NCBI GenBank assembly: GCA_046260215.1
Contig: JBHEPQ010000012.1
Location: 1-7,001, forward strand
DNA: 7,001 nt
Source of the DNA: Chromatocurvus sp046260215
Lineage (GTDB): Bacteria; Pseudomonadota; Gammaproteobacteria; Pseudomonadales; Halieaceae
Direction: 5' to 3'
Shown here: positions 6,158-7,001 of the stretch, in pieces
Position numbering within the stretch: the stretch's first letter is position 1
Layout of the letters: each line of letters begins with the position of its first letter
The notes under the pieces: model-generated
Databases searched by the model: none
Seen by the model: only the letters and a program-made list of their open reading frames with translations
What the model was told of the DNA's origin: nothing
Position numbers and translations under genes: made by a program

Positions 6158-6874
6158 CTAACACTCCCCCGGGGACCTGGCCCCGATCGGACCCGATGCG
6201 ACGCGATCGCGCAGCGCTGCCAGCCGCTCCGGCGTACCGACGTCCACCCAGTCGCCGGCGTGGTAAGCGCCGAACAGGCGCCCGTCTGCCAGTGCGCGGT
6301 CGAACAGCGGGCGCAAAGGCCCACTGCGGGCAGCGGCATCGGCGCTATCGAAAAAGTCGCGCCGATAAGCTCCGACGCCGGTAAACGTCACGCTGGCCTG
6401 CCCGTCACCCGCTGCCACGACCCGCTCACCCTGCAGTGCAAAATCCCCGCCGCGATGATGCGGCGGGTTCTCTGCGAAAAGCAGGTAAGCGCTGCCAGCG
6501 GGGAGAGCTCGGGCGCGGGCCGCCAGTGCCCGGGCGTCGAAGTCCATCCACACGTCGCCGTTGACCACCAGGAACACGCTGCTGTCCAGCAGCGGCAGCG
6601 CCCGCAGAATACCGCCGGCGGTCTCCAGCGGCGCTGCCTCGCGCGACCACGCGATGCGCGCGCCCCAGCGACTGCCATCACCGCAGCAATCGACAATCTG
6701 TTCGCCGAGGTGGGATATATTGACCACCAGATCAGGGATACCGGCCGCGACAAGCCGCCGTATGTGATGCTCGATCAGCGGCACGCCACCGACCTTCAGC
6801 AGAGGCTTGGGCACATGATCCGTGAGCGGTCGCATGCGCTCGCCGCGCCCGGCGGCAAGAATCATCGCCCGCAT
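6158..6874 (-). CDS. murU: N-acetylmuramate alpha-1-phosphate uridylyltransferase (MurU)
   Basis: A 238-residue sugar-1-phosphate nucleotidyltransferase. The N-terminus, MRAMILAAGRGERMRPLTD (1-19) followed by PKPL (22-25), is the nucleotide-binding signature. LETAGGI (83-89), NGDVWMDFD (105-113, D107 likely a metal ligand) and GDWVDVGTPERL (207-218) follow. These match my memory of Pseudomonas MurU, which makes UDP-MurNAc from MurNAc-1-phosphate and UTP in a recycling route that bypasses MurA and MurB and lowers fosfomycin sensitivity. The preceding gene end resembles its partner kinase AmgK, which supports the call over a GlmU-like or glucose-1-phosphate enzyme. Possible starts are GTG 6883, ATG 6874 and ATG 6865. 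I prefer 6874 because it gives the family N-terminus and has GGTGG upstream; 6865 would overlap the amgK stop as ATGA. Confidence 0.9.
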   Translation of the reverse strand: MRAMILAAGRGERMRPLTDHVPKPLLKVGGVPLIEHHIRRLVAAGIPDLVVNISHLGEQIVDCCGDGSRWGARIAWSREAAPLETAGGILRALPLLDSSVFLVVNGDVWMDFDARALAARARALPAGSAYLLFAENPPHHRGGDFALQGERVVAAGDGQASVTFTGVGAYRRDFFDSADAAARSGPLRPLFDRALADGRLFGAYHAGDWVDVGTPERLAALRDRVASGPIGARSPGEC

Positions 6875-7001
6875 TCGTGCCACCAGGATTGCCGCTGTAC
6901 ACGCGGAAGCAACGCCCCCCGGAACCAGTCGGCAAACTGCTGCAGCGCCGGCTCGTCAGGATAGAGATCAAACACCTCCTCCACATAGGCCACCACCCGC
7001 G
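6862..7001 (-). CDS. amgK: Phosphotransferase C-terminus, probable MurNAc/GlcNAc anomeric kinase AmgK
   Basis: Only the last 45 residues are present, starting RVVAYVEEVFDLYPDEPALQ and ending WWHECGR before TGA (6864-6862). The pattern RVxxYVEEVxxLYPDEPxL followed by FxxWF and LLPRV resembles the C-terminal helices of aminoglycoside-phosphotransferase-type kinases from related bacteria. The gene overlaps murU by 13 bp. AmgK phosphorylates MurNAc or GlcNAc at the anomeric carbon, feeding MurU, and the two are adjacent in pseudomonads. The kinase active site lies outside the window, so the name rests mostly on position. Confidence 0.68.
   Translation of the reverse strand, partial: RVVAYVEEVFDLYPDEPALQQFADWFRGALLPRVQRQSWWHECGR

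Noticed and set aside
6732..6986. 84-codon leftward open frame at the right edge
   Set aside because: It is out of frame with the phosphotransferase C-terminus and with murU, and its Arg/Cys-rich peptide matches no family I know.

Overview
The window looks like a chromosomal segment from a GC-rich gammaproteobacterium outside the enteric group. The reasons are dense high-GC coding, a CTG-N10-CAG type LexA operator, and the AmgK/MurU peptidoglycan-recycling pair known from pseudomonads and relatives. I cannot name the genus from the sequence.

Left end (1-641): a leftward partial gene enters from the edge. It encodes the N-terminus of a DUF222 (13E12-type) protein, a family that usually carries a C-terminal HNH nuclease. 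Its start lies just downstream of a near-perfect palindrome (228-247) that reads as a LexA/SOS operator overlapping a -10 element. About 400 noncoding bases follow, holding three different tandem arrays: a 7-bp unit (304-337) directly abutting an 8-bp unit (338-369), then a degenerate 14-bp minisatellite (459-584).

Centre (642-3788): one large rightward gene encodes a 1048-residue SWIM zinc-finger plus SNF2-family ATPase. Its last bases and 3' flank are duplicated in tandem (76-bp unit). The second copy holds a GC-rich hairpin between this gene and the convergent trpE.

Right part (3961-7001): a leftward cluster reads amgK (C-terminus only), murU, rpe, trpE. Junctions are tight: amgK overlaps murU, 37 bp separate murU from rpe, and 9 bp separate rpe from trpE, whose ribosome binding site overlaps the rpe stop. 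AmgK and MurU turn recovered MurNAc into UDP-MurNAc, Rpe interconverts ribulose-5-P and xylulose-5-P, and TrpE starts tryptophan synthesis. They look co-transcribed but serve different pathways. gph, often found between rpe and trpE, is absent, and no trpG follows trpE inside the window.

The most interesting part is the left end: a putative SOS-controlled DUF222/HNH gene, divergent from a SWIM-SNF2 ATPase and separated from it by an unusual stack of tandem repeats.
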